Below are positions 25,999 to 32,960 of a stretch of 64,000 nucleotides of DNA, one piece after another. This DNA is from a virus: positions 1 through 64,000 of IMG/VR virus record IMGVR_UViG_3300020175_000005; one strand, 5' to 3'. A model generated the notes under the pieces. That model was not told the origin of the DNA. It saw only the letters and a program-made list of their open reading frames with translations, and made no database searches. The position numbers were made by a program, and so were the translations under genes. The stretch's first letter is position 1. Each line of letters begins with the position of its first letter.

Positions 25999-27229
25999 CG
26001 TTTTTTAAGCCTTCTGCTAGCAACGGCAAGTAATCATCAACATATCTTTCTCGATATTGATCTTGGGCTTTAGTGTATCTCTGTAACCTGTCATACATAA
26101 CGTCAACCGGCTCACGCTCAAGCATTGTCAAGCAATCGTTAATAACACGATGTTCATTGGGATCTGCAATTTTTTCATTTTCCAACAAGCGTTGAATATT
26201 TTCCTTGGCCACTTCTTTGAAGTTCGCTGGACAATTACGTGCCTGAAAATGTTGAGGTCCTACTAATACACGCATATTTACATGTCCGCGCCCGAAGTAT
26301 TTACTGACGTATTCATAAAACTCATATAGGTTATTTGCGTTGTATACCTGGAAGCTGCTGTTCACACTAACATAAAACCAAGTATGGTTTCTTTCTGCAT
26401 TTGCATATGATGCCAATTCTTCTACAAAGTTATCAAAGTCGTTCCATGAAAAAGCACCATCACTGCGCATGTACTCAAACAAGTCGCCGACTGCATCCAT
26501 ACTAAGATCAAAATTTAGCTTCTTGAATATTTTAAATCTATCAAGTTGTTTGATACTAACTTTACTGCCGTTAGTGGTAATACTAATACGAATCTTTGAC
26601 GGATCAGCATATTCTTCCAATAAGTCAATTGCACGCCAAATACTGTCACCCATAAATGGTTCGCCGCCTGTGATCCAAATACTTACAACATCTTTTAGTT
26701 TGTGTTTGTTTGCAAGTAAAAATTCTTCAACATTGTTGATATTTTTATGATTTTCTGGCTCATGCTTGTGCCATGGAAAATCGTTTTCTTGCAACCAGCG
26801 ATGCTCAGGTATTAAGCTATTACTGTATCTAGGACTGCACATACGACACTTAAAGTTGCAAACGTTGTTGAAGTTTAAGAATAGGTGCTTAATAGTATTG
26901 TCAGTGATTTGGGGATTATCCCATGCATCATCAGAAAAGTTTTTTCTTGCATCACCATAAAGCCAATTCTGGCGTTGACTTCTAACACCAGATTCTTCTT
27001 TCATCTTACAGTTAATACAGCCTTCGTCATCCCATTCTCCGCGAAGCATGTCTTTTCTTAATTTTTGGAAACTTGGATTATCCCAATCCAAATCTTCACG
27101 ATTAGACATATATTCTTCACTCATCATACAACGAGTCAAAGCACCAGTTGGGTGTAAACTCACTGCATTGAAAGGAATAGGACACCATGAGTCACTGTGC
27201 ATGTTGCCTTTTTTTAAGTGATCAGTCAT
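25988..27229 (-). CDS. Radical SAM protein with N-terminal twitch-type Cys motif
   Basis: Start taken at the ATG at 27229, which overlaps the endolysin stop by 8 nt; the family start WCPIPF follows at once. 413 aa. N-terminal Cys residues (LTRCMM, CINCKM), then the radical SAM motif CNFKCRMC, then TGGEPFMGD. Third protein of the same type in the window. A coupled 2OG oxygenase follows. It may modify a peptide or protein; no precursor peptide is evident nearby. Confidence 0.87.
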   Translation of the reverse strand: MTDHLKKGNMHSDSWCPIPFNAVSLHPTGALTRCMMSEEYMSNREDLDWDNPSFQKLRKDMLRGEWDDEGCINCKMKEESGVRSQRQNWLYGDARKNFSDDAWDNPQITDNTIKHLFLNFNNVCNFKCRMCSPRYSNSLIPEHRWLQENDFPWHKHEPENHKNINNVEEFLLANKHKLKDVVSIWITGGEPFMGDSIWRAIDLLEEYADPSKIRISITTNGSKVSIKQLDRFKIFKKLNFDLSMDAVGDLFEYMRSDGAFSWNDFDNFVEELASYANAERNHTWFYVSVNSSFQVYNANNLYEFYEYVSKYFGRGHVNMRVLVGPQHFQARNCPANFKEVAKENIQRLLENEKIADPNEHRVINDCLTMLEREPVDVMYDRLQRYTKAQDQYRERYVDDYLPLLAEGLKNDAD

Positions 27230-28076
27230 TAGCGATTGATGCCTTGAACAAGTATCCACTGTGTACCCACATCTCTTGTCCTGTTTCGTTCTCCACAAAC
27301 CACCAAGTACCCTGGCGTTGAATGACTTCAACTTTACTATCTAGAGCGAGTTTATCTACGACATCAAATTTAGTACCTGGTCCGCTTCTTCCGTTAAGAT
27401 AGTTGGATACCTTGTGTACTTTCCAAACCCAATCAATATCAACATCATTACGACTGTTGTTAATCAAATCATAAACTCGTCCATCCATGCATGGTCCTGG
27501 ATCTGTTTTGCGTCCTGGTGCAATCATATCATGGCCCACTGCTTCCATAAGAGTGTACTCTGCCATCATCTCCTGCCCTACTGCAATAAGTGCATTAACC
27601 TGCTCAGGCGTAAAGGGAACCCACCCAAAAACTTGCCCGTTTGGATTGTTGGGGTGTGGTGCTTCAATAATGTTGGAGTCGTTAATTGTTTCTCCCCACC
27701 ATGCCTTGAAGTTTCCGTTTGCTGTTTTAGTAAGCGGACCTGGATTGCATACTTCAATACCAATTGAATGTTTATTGAGGTTTGTCATGCCTGCCCAACT
27801 ACTTTTGCCTGCATGCCATGCTTTGCGATCTAGTTCAACATTCTGTGCCCATGTGCCATCAGTATCCAAGCATAAATGCGCTGATGTTTTAGCTGACGGT
27901 TTTTGAAAATATTGAGCTGTGCCTTTTGCACTACTTTTACCTGCTGTATAGTGAATTACCAAAAACTTTGGTTCAATTTTGTCACCTTGGTTTGGTGTTG
28001 GATAAAAGTCTACCTGTTGCCAATCACCACCATCTTGGATAGTGTAGAGCAATCCGTTTTTAATTTTATATTCCAT
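27222..28076 (-). CDS. Endolysin: N-acetylmuramoyl-L-alanine amidase with SH3 domain
   Basis: A 284-aa protein. Residues 30-205 are an amidase_2 domain: FLVIHYTAGKSS (Zn His), KTSAHLCLDTDG, AWHAGKSSW, SIGIEVCNPG and the late GHDMIAPGRKTDPGP with the second Zn His and catalytic Lys. The last 65 residues are a bacterial SH3 domain (YLNGRSGPGTKFDVVDKL, WWFVEN). It has no signal peptide, so it depends on a holin for release. The adjacent upstream 54-aa membrane protein is a good holin candidate. Confidence 0.93.
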   Translation of the reverse strand: MEYKIKNGLLYTIQDGGDWQQVDFYPTPNQGDKIEPKFLVIHYTAGKSSAKGTAQYFQKPSAKTSAHLCLDTDGTWAQNVELDRKAWHAGKSSWAGMTNLNKHSIGIEVCNPGPLTKTANGNFKAWWGETINDSNIIEAPHPNNPNGQVFGWVPFTPEQVNALIAVGQEMMAEYTLMEAVGHDMIAPGRKTDPGPCMDGRVYDLINNSRNDVDIDWVWKVHKVSNYLNGRSGPGTKFDVVDKLALDSKVEVIQRQGTWWFVENETGQEMWVHSGYLFKASIAND

Positions 28077-28240
28077 TATTCAGCCTTCCAGAATGTCCAT
28101 GCGCCATATGCGATTGCTGCATATGCAAATAGGTCGAGAGGCATGATAAGCATTAATACACCGACAGCAACGAGCATTGCTCCGTCCCATGATGTACGTT
28201 CATCTAGTCTTGTTTTTAGCCAATTGATTGGATTAAACAC
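28076..28240 (-). CDS. Putative holin (54 aa), GTG start
   Basis: The frame starts with GTG at 28240, with AAAGGAGATATTATT upstream, and its TAA overlaps the endolysin ATG by one base. A Trp-rich soluble N-terminus (NPINWLKTRLDERTSWDG) leads into a 30-residue hydrophobic region that could make one or two TM segments, ending TFWKAE. Size, topology and direct coupling to the endolysin support a holin role; this is inference from context. Confidence 0.7.
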   Translation of the reverse strand: MFNPINWLKTRLDERTSWDGAMLVAVGVLMLIMPLDLFAYAAIAYGAWTFWKAE

Positions 28241-28280
28241 AATAATATCTCCTTTATTAACTGCTAATATTATTTATCCT

Positions 28281-28379
28281 TGGAGATGGGGAGGGAATCG
28301 AACCCTGCTTGAACACTCTGCTTCATCCGCCTGCCCTGGATTTAACGAAACAGCATAGCACACCTTGCCAGCCCATCAG
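28281..28379 (-). tRNA. tRNA-like element of uncertain identity
   Basis: The minus strand shows a T-arm-like CAGGGTTCGATTCCCT, a possible acceptor pairing GATGGG/CCCATC and a CCA. Between them, GTTTC/GAAGC could be an anticodon stem, but the loop would be 22 nt and holds a small ATCC/GGAT hairpin instead of a normal 7-nt loop. It may be a degenerate tRNA, a tRNA with an insertion, or a tRNA-like RNA. It heads the cluster tRNA-Met/Ser. Confidence 0.35.
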
Positions 28380-28388
28380 TTGTATTTA

Positions 28389-28465
28389 TGGTACTCCCCG
28401 AGGGACTCGAACCCCCAACCAAAGCGTTATGAGCGCTCTGCTCTAACCAATTGAGCTAGAGGAGT
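28389..28465 (-). tRNA. tRNA-Met(CAT) or tRNA-Ile2(CAT)
   Basis: Complete cloverleaf, 77 nt with encoded CCA: acceptor ACTCCTC/GGGGAGT, anticodon stem GAGCG/CGCTT around CTCATAA. A1-U72 argues against an initiator. Elongator Met and lysidine-modified Ile cannot be separated by eye; the anticodon arm resembles Ile2. Confidence 0.92.
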
Positions 28466-28472
28466 ATTATTT

Positions 28473-28560
28473 TGGCAGACAGGGTGGGATTCGAACCCAC
28501 GGAACCTTTCGGTTCGCCGGATTAGTAATCCGGTGCCTTAAGCCTCTCGGCCACCTGTCC
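28473..28560 (-). tRNA. tRNA-Ser(ACT), unusual anticodon
   Basis: Type II tRNA of 88 nt with long variable arm, G73 discriminator and CCA. The anticodon arm CCGGATTACTAATCCGG is a perfect palindrome whose loop TTACTAA puts ACT at 34-36, instead of the usual GCT for AGC/AGU codons. A34 is very rare in bacterial tRNAs outside Arg(ACG). Confidence 0.9.
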
Positions 28561-28566
28561 TAAAAA

Positions 28567-28764
28567 TTAATCTTCTAGTTTCTTCTCGTGATTTTCCTCA
28601 ATGCGCTTTTGTACAGCTGCTTTGGGTCTTCCACGTTGCCATTTCAAGATAATATCCTCATCTTCTGTCTTTGCGCCAGGTGGACATTTAGTAATTTTAT
28701 TTCCCCTTGCCAACCATTGTTTAACGGCCTTACTTTCAGCTTCTGATGTTTTAAGTCTTGCCAT
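28567..28764 (-). CDS. Conserved small phage protein (65 aa)
   Basis: MARLKTSEAE start, then KQWLARGNKITKCPPGAKTEDE and a basic helical tail. This WLARGNxITxCPPGxxT pattern recurs in marine T4-like phages and looks like a small nucleic-acid-binding or regulatory protein. It lies between tRNA genes. Function unknown. Confidence 0.65.
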   Translation of the reverse strand: MARLKTSEAESKAVKQWLARGNKITKCPPGAKTEDEDIILKWQRGRPKAAVQKRIEENHEKKLED

Positions 28765-28787
28765 ATATGTTTTTTACTTCCTTGTTT

Positions 28788-28872
28788 TGGTACCCGCGGC
28801 CGGACTCGAACCGGCACGCCATGAAGGCCACAGATTTTAAGTCTGTTATGTCTACCATTCCATCACGCGGGC
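28788..28872 (-). tRNA. tRNA-Leu(TAA)
   Basis: 85-nt type II tRNA; acceptor GCCCGCG/CGCGGGT, anticodon stem ACAGA/TCTGT around CTTAAAA, variable arm, CCA encoded. Confidence 0.95.
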
Positions 28873-28875
28873 AAT

Positions 28876-29178
28876 TTATTCTTGAGTATGGCTAGGTGTT
28901 GTTTCCAACATTGTCGCCATTTTGTTAATATAATTTTCTATCTGATGAGGTTTTAAAAACCCTCTTACTTGATCATCAGAATGTGTTACTGGAGGAAACG
29001 ATACCATTGTATCTCCTTTAAAGATGCCTAGCTCATATCGTTCTAATTCAAAACCATAGCTACCAGCATGTCTTACAATGCTCATACGATAGTCAGAATC
29101 TTGAAATTTAACAATTGCTTGAATAGCATTGTTTCCTAAATGAGGAACATCATTAAATTTTAGATCATCAAACTTCAT
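28876..29178 (-). CDS. Hypothetical protein (100 aa)
   Basis: AAAGGAAGAAACG precedes the ATG. Predicted beta N-terminus (NAIQAIVKFQDSDYRMSIVRH, then YGFELERYEL) and a helical C-terminus with a Thr/His/Gln tail. It sits between tRNA-Arg and tRNA-Leu. No family recognised. Confidence 0.6.
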   Translation of the reverse strand: MKFDDLKFNDVPHLGNNAIQAIVKFQDSDYRMSIVRHAGSYGFELERYELGIFKGDTMVSFPPVTHSDDQVRGFLKPHQIENYINKMATMLETTPSHTQE

Positions 29179-29193
29179 CGTTTCTTCCTTTAT

Positions 29194-29270
29194 TGGCGAC
29201 CCCTGGAGGATTCGAACCCCCGGCCTAGTGCTTAGAAGGCACTTGCTCTATCCAGCTGAGCTAAGGAGTC
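29194..29270 (-). tRNA. tRNA-Arg(TCT)
   Basis: 77-nt cloverleaf; anticodon stem AGTGC/GCACT around CTTCTAA; CCA encoded. Decodes AGA, a codon favoured by AT-rich genomes. Confidence 0.95.
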
Positions 29271-29280
29271 ATGTTTGTAG

Positions 29281-29502
29281 TTATTTGAAAACTTTTTCAA
29301 TTTCCTTAAGATGTTCACTTTTGGATTTATATTCTGAACGTCGTTCAGTAACCAAAGAAGTTTTGTTCATATTTACGTATTCAATTTCTTCCAAAATTTC
29401 AATACGCTCACGAAGCTTTTTCAATGCCAATCTTGCATCTTCGCTTTTGGATTTAGAAATTTCACTGCGTATAATATCAATAATTTGGCGGCTAGTAATC
29501 AT
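29281..29502 (-). CDS. Small coiled-coil protein (73 aa)
   Basis: CTGAGGAGAACAGCA precedes the ATG. Almost entirely helical and charged, with heptad spacing (ALKKLRERIEILEEIEYVNM). No motif beyond the coiled coil. Own promoter at 29529-29557. Function unknown. Confidence 0.6.
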   Translation of the reverse strand: MITSRQIIDIIRSEISKSKSEDARLALKKLRERIEILEEIEYVNMNKTSLVTERRSEYKSKSEHLKEIEKVFK

Positions 29503-29528
29503 TGCTGTTCTCCTCAGTTGTTATATAC

Positions 29529-29557
29529 AATATACTATATAAGATAACCTAAGTCAA
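29529..29557 (-). promoter_or_regulatory. Sigma70-like promoter
   Basis: TTGACT, 17-nt spacer, TATATT; drives 29281-29502 and may read into the tRNA/holin/endolysin region. Confidence 0.75.
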
Positions 29558-30628
29558 CAAGTATTTTAGCTTTTCTTGTATATCTGGGCAAATTTCTTCT
29601 ATCATGCTGATGTTTGTTTTGTGATAATCTTCAGCCAGCTTCACCAATTCGGATACTGTATAATCACTATTTGTAAACTCAGCAAACTTCTCCCAGGATC
29701 GAGTATCTTGTTTTACAATCAAATCAATATAGTCAAGAGCCAATACATCAATGCCATGCTTGGAAGCATAATGCTGCATAATGTTCATGTGCTTATTTGT
29801 TCTTGATCTCAACTGCCGGTGTGCAATATTAGCTAGTATCCGTTGTACTGTATTTGAATCTGGTACACGAAGATTTTTTGATTGATAAAAATCTCGATTG
29901 GCATCATGCTTGAAGTTCATTAACAACTCTCCCCAGATTCCCCATTTACCATCATTTATTACTAGAACTTTGTGCTTACTATATCTCAACAATTGTGTTT
30001 GATAGTTTTTCTTGCTAACTTTGTCAAAGAATTTAGTTAGAATATTATGCGGATGTTCACTGACCACACGTTGATAATTTTTCCAATATTTGTTTTCATA
30101 AAAATATTCGCCATTCTTTATAAAACTATCATACGGATCTTTGTTAATCATGAATGCAAAGAAATTTTTTCCCATCCCACTATTGGACAATACCAAAGTA
30201 GTAGGAAGAGTGTACTCATAGTTAACGGTATCTGCGTTCACTTGTAACTCAATAGCACCATTTTTTAGATGAAATCTACGTGCCATATCAGTGGGAGGAC
30301 TAAGAGTAACAAATCTTTTAATACTGGGCTGTGCTAATTTGATTTCTTCTACTGCCGCAAAAATAATATCTCTGCCAGCGCCACGGTCGTAACTCCACAC
30401 AGTGTAAAACATGGCAACTTTATTTCCAGCATTGTGCAACTCCTGTTCAGTAGTTGCTACATCAGAGGTATATGCGACACACACCACTGCTCTGGGTTTT
30501 TCATTGTCATCCAACAAGACAAAATTATCCTTATTAGGTTGCATCCTAACCTCAAGGGGAATATGATTACGCACAGGGTCATCTGCTAATAACTCATTAT
30601 AGTGATTTTGGTGTATAGTTTTTAACAT
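29549..30628 (-). CDS. GNAT-like acetyltransferase domain protein
   Basis: Start placed at the ATG at 30628; a longer GTG frame would begin inside a hairpin. About 359 aa. Residues 20-160 look like a GNAT fold (FVLLDDNEKPRAVVCVAY, then VWSYDRGAGRDIIFAAVEEI, RFVTLSPPTDMARRFHLKNG); the RGAGRDI segment could be the acetyl-CoA loop. This order resembles the GNAT part of malonyl-CoA decarboxylase. The C-terminal 200 residues are helical and unrecognised. Acceptor unknown. Confidence 0.5.
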   Translation of the reverse strand: MLKTIHQNHYNELLADDPVRNHIPLEVRMQPNKDNFVLLDDNEKPRAVVCVAYTSDVATTEQELHNAGNKVAMFYTVWSYDRGAGRDIIFAAVEEIKLAQPSIKRFVTLSPPTDMARRFHLKNGAIELQVNADTVNYEYTLPTTLVLSNSGMGKNFFAFMINKDPYDSFIKNGEYFYENKYWKNYQRVVSEHPHNILTKFFDKVSKKNYQTQLLRYSKHKVLVINDGKWGIWGELLMNFKHDANRDFYQSKNLRVPDSNTVQRILANIAHRQLRSRTNKHMNIMQHYASKHGIDVLALDYIDLIVKQDTRSWEKFAEFTNSDYTVSELVKLAEDYHKTNISMIEEICPDIQEKLKYLLT

Positions 30629-30649
30629 TTTTACAAACTCATTAAGTAG

Positions 30650-30675
30650 TAGTGGAGCCCTTGAGGGCTCCACTA
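30650..30675. terminator. Strong hairpin between peroxiredoxin and GNAT-like genes
   Basis: AGTGGAGCCC/GGGCTCCACT stem with a 4-6-nt loop. The T-run lies on the plus side only, so on the minus strand it may act as a processing or pausing hairpin. Confidence 0.6.
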
Positions 30676-30690
30676 TTTTTTAAATTGCTG

Positions 30691-31212
30691 CTAGTACAGT
30701 CTCTGGTGCTGATTCACCATTGGATCCGGATCACTGTCTTGACAACGACCTGGCTCCTCGAACCAACCTGTGATAGTACCATCTTCTACTACCATTGCAA
30801 ACCGCCACGACCGTAGACCAAAGCCACGATTGTTAAAGGTAACACTCATATCAAGTGCTTCAGTTAGTTCTGCATTGCCGTCGGGAATTACTTTCACATT
30901 CTGCAATCCGCCTTCGACTACTGTTGCTGCCCATTTGTTCATAACAAAGGAATCGTTTACTGACACACAATAAATGTCATCAACACCTTTGTCTTTAAAC
31001 GCTTGGGCATTTGCTTCATAGCCCGGTACTTGCATAGTTGAGCAAGTGGGCGTAAAGGCACCGGGTAGTGAAAACACTACCACTTTTTTACCGCTGAACA
31101 TGTCGTCGGTAGTGACGTCCTGCCAACGGAAAGGGTTATCACCGCCTACAGACTCGTCACGTACTCGAGTCTTAAATGTAATAGCAGGGATCTTAGTTCC
31201 AATTTTAGTCAT
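30691..31212 (-). CDS. Peroxiredoxin (Prx5-like)
   Basis: A 173-aa protein. FSLPGAFTPTCSTMQVPGYE carries the peroxidatic Cys (about residue 57) in the PxxxTxxC context, with VNDSFVMNKWA and the conserved LRSWRFAMVVEDG of Prx5-type enzymes. It reduces peroxides with a thiol donor. Phage copies may protect the infected cell, or the phage Fe-S and radical enzymes, from oxidation. AAGGAGAT precedes the ATG; own promoter. Confidence 0.92.
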   Translation of the reverse strand: MTKIGTKIPAITFKTRVRDESVGGDNPFRWQDVTTDDMFSGKKVVVFSLPGAFTPTCSTMQVPGYEANAQAFKDKGVDDIYCVSVNDSFVMNKWAATVVEGGLQNVKVIPDGNAELTEALDMSVTFNNRGFGLRSWRFAMVVEDGTITGWFEEPGRCQDSDPDPMVNQHQRLY

Positions 31213-31241
31213 TAATATCTCCTTGATTTTATATATACCTA

Positions 31242-31270
31242 ATAATACTACTGCGCCTATTCAATGTCAA
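31242..31270 (-). promoter_or_regulatory. Sigma70-like promoter for peroxiredoxin
   Basis: TTGACA, 17-nt spacer, TATTAT; the -35 overlaps the end of the upstream gene. Confidence 0.8.
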
Positions 31271-31871
31271 GCATTAAATCAATATTATTTTGGTGGTAGC
31301 TTTCTAAAGACTGGGGGAATAGTGTGGATATTCCAACTGCATGGGCTATCAAGTCCCATTCTGATTGTTCTTTTTTGACAAATAGCTCACTATAGTCTAT
31401 GTTTATCACCTCACCAGTTAACAGATTACTAAAATGTTTATAATGTTGGTTTTGTTTAAGATGACATTTGTGATTAGGATATCCTCGATCACGTTGGGCT
31501 CTCAAATATATGTCAGTGTCGCCGCCATCACGGTGCCACTTCTTAACCAGTGCCAAGCAGTCGACGAACCCAGCGTATTCATCTGGATGTATGATAATAG
31601 TTAACCGGTCTTGCAAATAATTTAATATTTCTTGATAGCGTGTTGCAGTATATACTTTAACTGTTTGATCTTTTAATTTAAAAAACTCATGTAAATGACA
31701 TAGTCCTACTTGGCTATTTGGGCGCAATGACCATTCGTTATTTCTTATTGGAAAATAACTATCACTTTCCATTCCCAGATAATCATTTATTATTTGACAT
31801 AATAGATTTCCACCAGTGCCTGGAGGGAAAACAATATTCACTTCGCTATTATTAAATAATCTATAAACCAT
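31257..31871 (-). CDS. P-loop sulfotransferase-like protein
   Basis: Start at the ATG at 31871, 5 nt after a TTATAAATA late box, so leaderless; longer frames cross into the divergent gene. About 204 aa. VNIVFPPGTGGNLLCQIINDYL looks like the PAPS-binding P-loop at the start of a sulfotransferase fold, with a late VINIDYSELF strand. Acceptor unknown. Short proteins of this type are frequent in marine phages, possibly acting on glycans or virion components. Confidence 0.6.
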   Translation of the reverse strand: MVYRLFNNSEVNIVFPPGTGGNLLCQIINDYLGMESDSYFPIRNNEWSLRPNSQVGLCHLHEFFKLKDQTVKVYTATRYQEILNYLQDRLTIIIHPDEYAGFVDCLALVKKWHRDGGDTDIYLRAQRDRGYPNHKCHLKQNQHYKHFSNLLTGEVINIDYSELFVKKEQSEWDLIAHAVGISTLFPQSLESYHQNNIDLMLDIE

Positions 31872-31876
31872 AGTGT

Positions 31877-31899
31877 TATTTATAATCGTAGGATAAATA
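31877..31899. promoter_or_regulatory. Divergent pair of leaderless late promoters
   Basis: Minus-strand TATAAATA (31877-31884) lies 5 nt before the ATG at 31871. Plus-strand GATAAATA (31892-31899) lies 5 nt before the ATG at 31905. Both should give mRNAs starting at the AUG. Confidence 0.75.
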
Positions 31900-31904
31900 G
31901 TATT

Positions 31905-32228
31905 ATGGAAAAAGAAGCTGAAACAATTGTACAATTTTTAACTCCATACTTAGTATTACTGTTAGCTGGTATACTAGGACTTTGGATGAAAGATCTTATT
32001 GGTGATTTAGTCGCAGGCATACGATGGAAAATGAAACCAGGATTCGAGCCTGGTGATCAAGTTTTTCTAGATGGTGAAAAGGCTATTATCGTAAGCATAG
32101 GGATCACCCAAACTATATTTCAAATTGACAATGGCAGAGGGACAGTGTGGAGATATGTACCAAACACAAGAGTACATTATCTAAGACTGGAACGAATAGT
32201 TAAACTACCGGTGACGAAAAATGATTGA
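31905..32228 (+). CDS. Small MscS-like membrane protein
   Basis: A 107-aa protein. One TM segment (about 12-32), then PGFEPGDQVFLDGEKAIIVSIGITQTIFQIDNGRGTVWRYVPN, which follows the beta-domain pattern of MscS-family mechanosensitive channels (GDxV, IG, T, VPN). It contains only the pore-like helix and beta domain, so it is a minimal or truncated form. First gene of a plus-strand island with a lipase and a radical SAM protein, overlapping the lipase by 8 nt. Confidence 0.65.
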   Translation: MEKEAETIVQFLTPYLVLLLAGILGLWMKDLIGDLVAGIRWKMKPGFEPGDQVFLDGEKAIIVSIGITQTIFQIDNGRGTVWRYVPNTRVHYLRLERIVKLPVTKND

Positions 32229-32958
32229 TTGGAATTTAGCAAGACTTTGCGCTGAACTAAGTGAAGAAAGCTATTATGGCTTGGAAAAATTTAAAAAGTT
32301 TTTATTTAAACGTGTCATCATACATACCAAACTAAAGTTTTTTGATCAAGACGGCGCACAGGCCTATGGGATTGAAACTCCCGATTATATATTTGTAGTT
32401 TTTAGAGGAACGCAGCCTACTGAATTTAGTGATATAATTGCTGACATAAAGGCATGGCCAAGAGACAGTGACACTGTGGGGCATGTACACAGTGGGTTCA
32501 AAGGAGAACTTGACAAGATACATGACCCTATAGTAAAATGGTTGGGTGGGACAAACAAACAACTTGTTATCTGCGGACACAGTTTAGGAGCAGCAATGGC
32601 AACATTATTTGCTAGTAGAATGCATTTAATGGGAATAGACTTACAATTATACACATATGGTTCGCCAAGAGTTGGCTGTCGTGTATGGGCTAAACAGTTT
32701 AAAACTATCAAAGCATATCGTTTCCAAAATACAAATGACATTATATGCGCTGTTCCTCCATTCGGTTATTATAAACACATTGGACAATTATATTATCTGA
32801 CTTACTCAGGAAAAATAATAACTGGATTTAAATGGTACCAGCGTACATATGATAAATTACGTGGTAGAATACGTGCATTAGCCAAACGTGAAGTCTTTAG
32901 TGGTTTATACGATCACATTGGATTTCGTTATATTGATAAAATATCAAACAAAAAGTAA
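32221..32958 (+). CDS. Lipase (class 3 family)
   Basis: A 245-aa protein. Oxyanion strand IFVVFRGTQ, nucleophile elbow VICGHSLGAAMATLFA (catalytic Ser), Asp in FQNTNDIICAVPP and a late His (YDHIGFRY or YYKHIGQL). It matches the lipase_3 alpha/beta-hydrolase. No signal peptide, so it would act in the cytoplasm or on the inner membrane after release. A lipase overlapping a membrane channel gene suggests a task in membrane remodelling or lysis. Confidence 0.88.
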   Translation: MIDWNLARLCAELSEESYYGLEKFKKFLFKRVIIHTKLKFFDQDGAQAYGIETPDYIFVVFRGTQPTEFSDIIADIKAWPRDSDTVGHVHSGFKGELDKIHDPIVKWLGGTNKQLVICGHSLGAAMATLFASRMHLMGIDLQLYTYGSPRVGCRVWAKQFKTIKAYRFQNTNDIICAVPPFGYYKHIGQLYYLTYSGKIITGFKWYQRTYDKLRGRIRALAKREVFSGLYDHIGFRYIDKISNKK

Positions 32959-32960
32959 AA

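Noticed and set aside
30629-30673. GTG-started extension of the GNAT-like gene
   Set aside because: The added codons lie inside a strong hairpin (30650-30675), unlikely to be translated.
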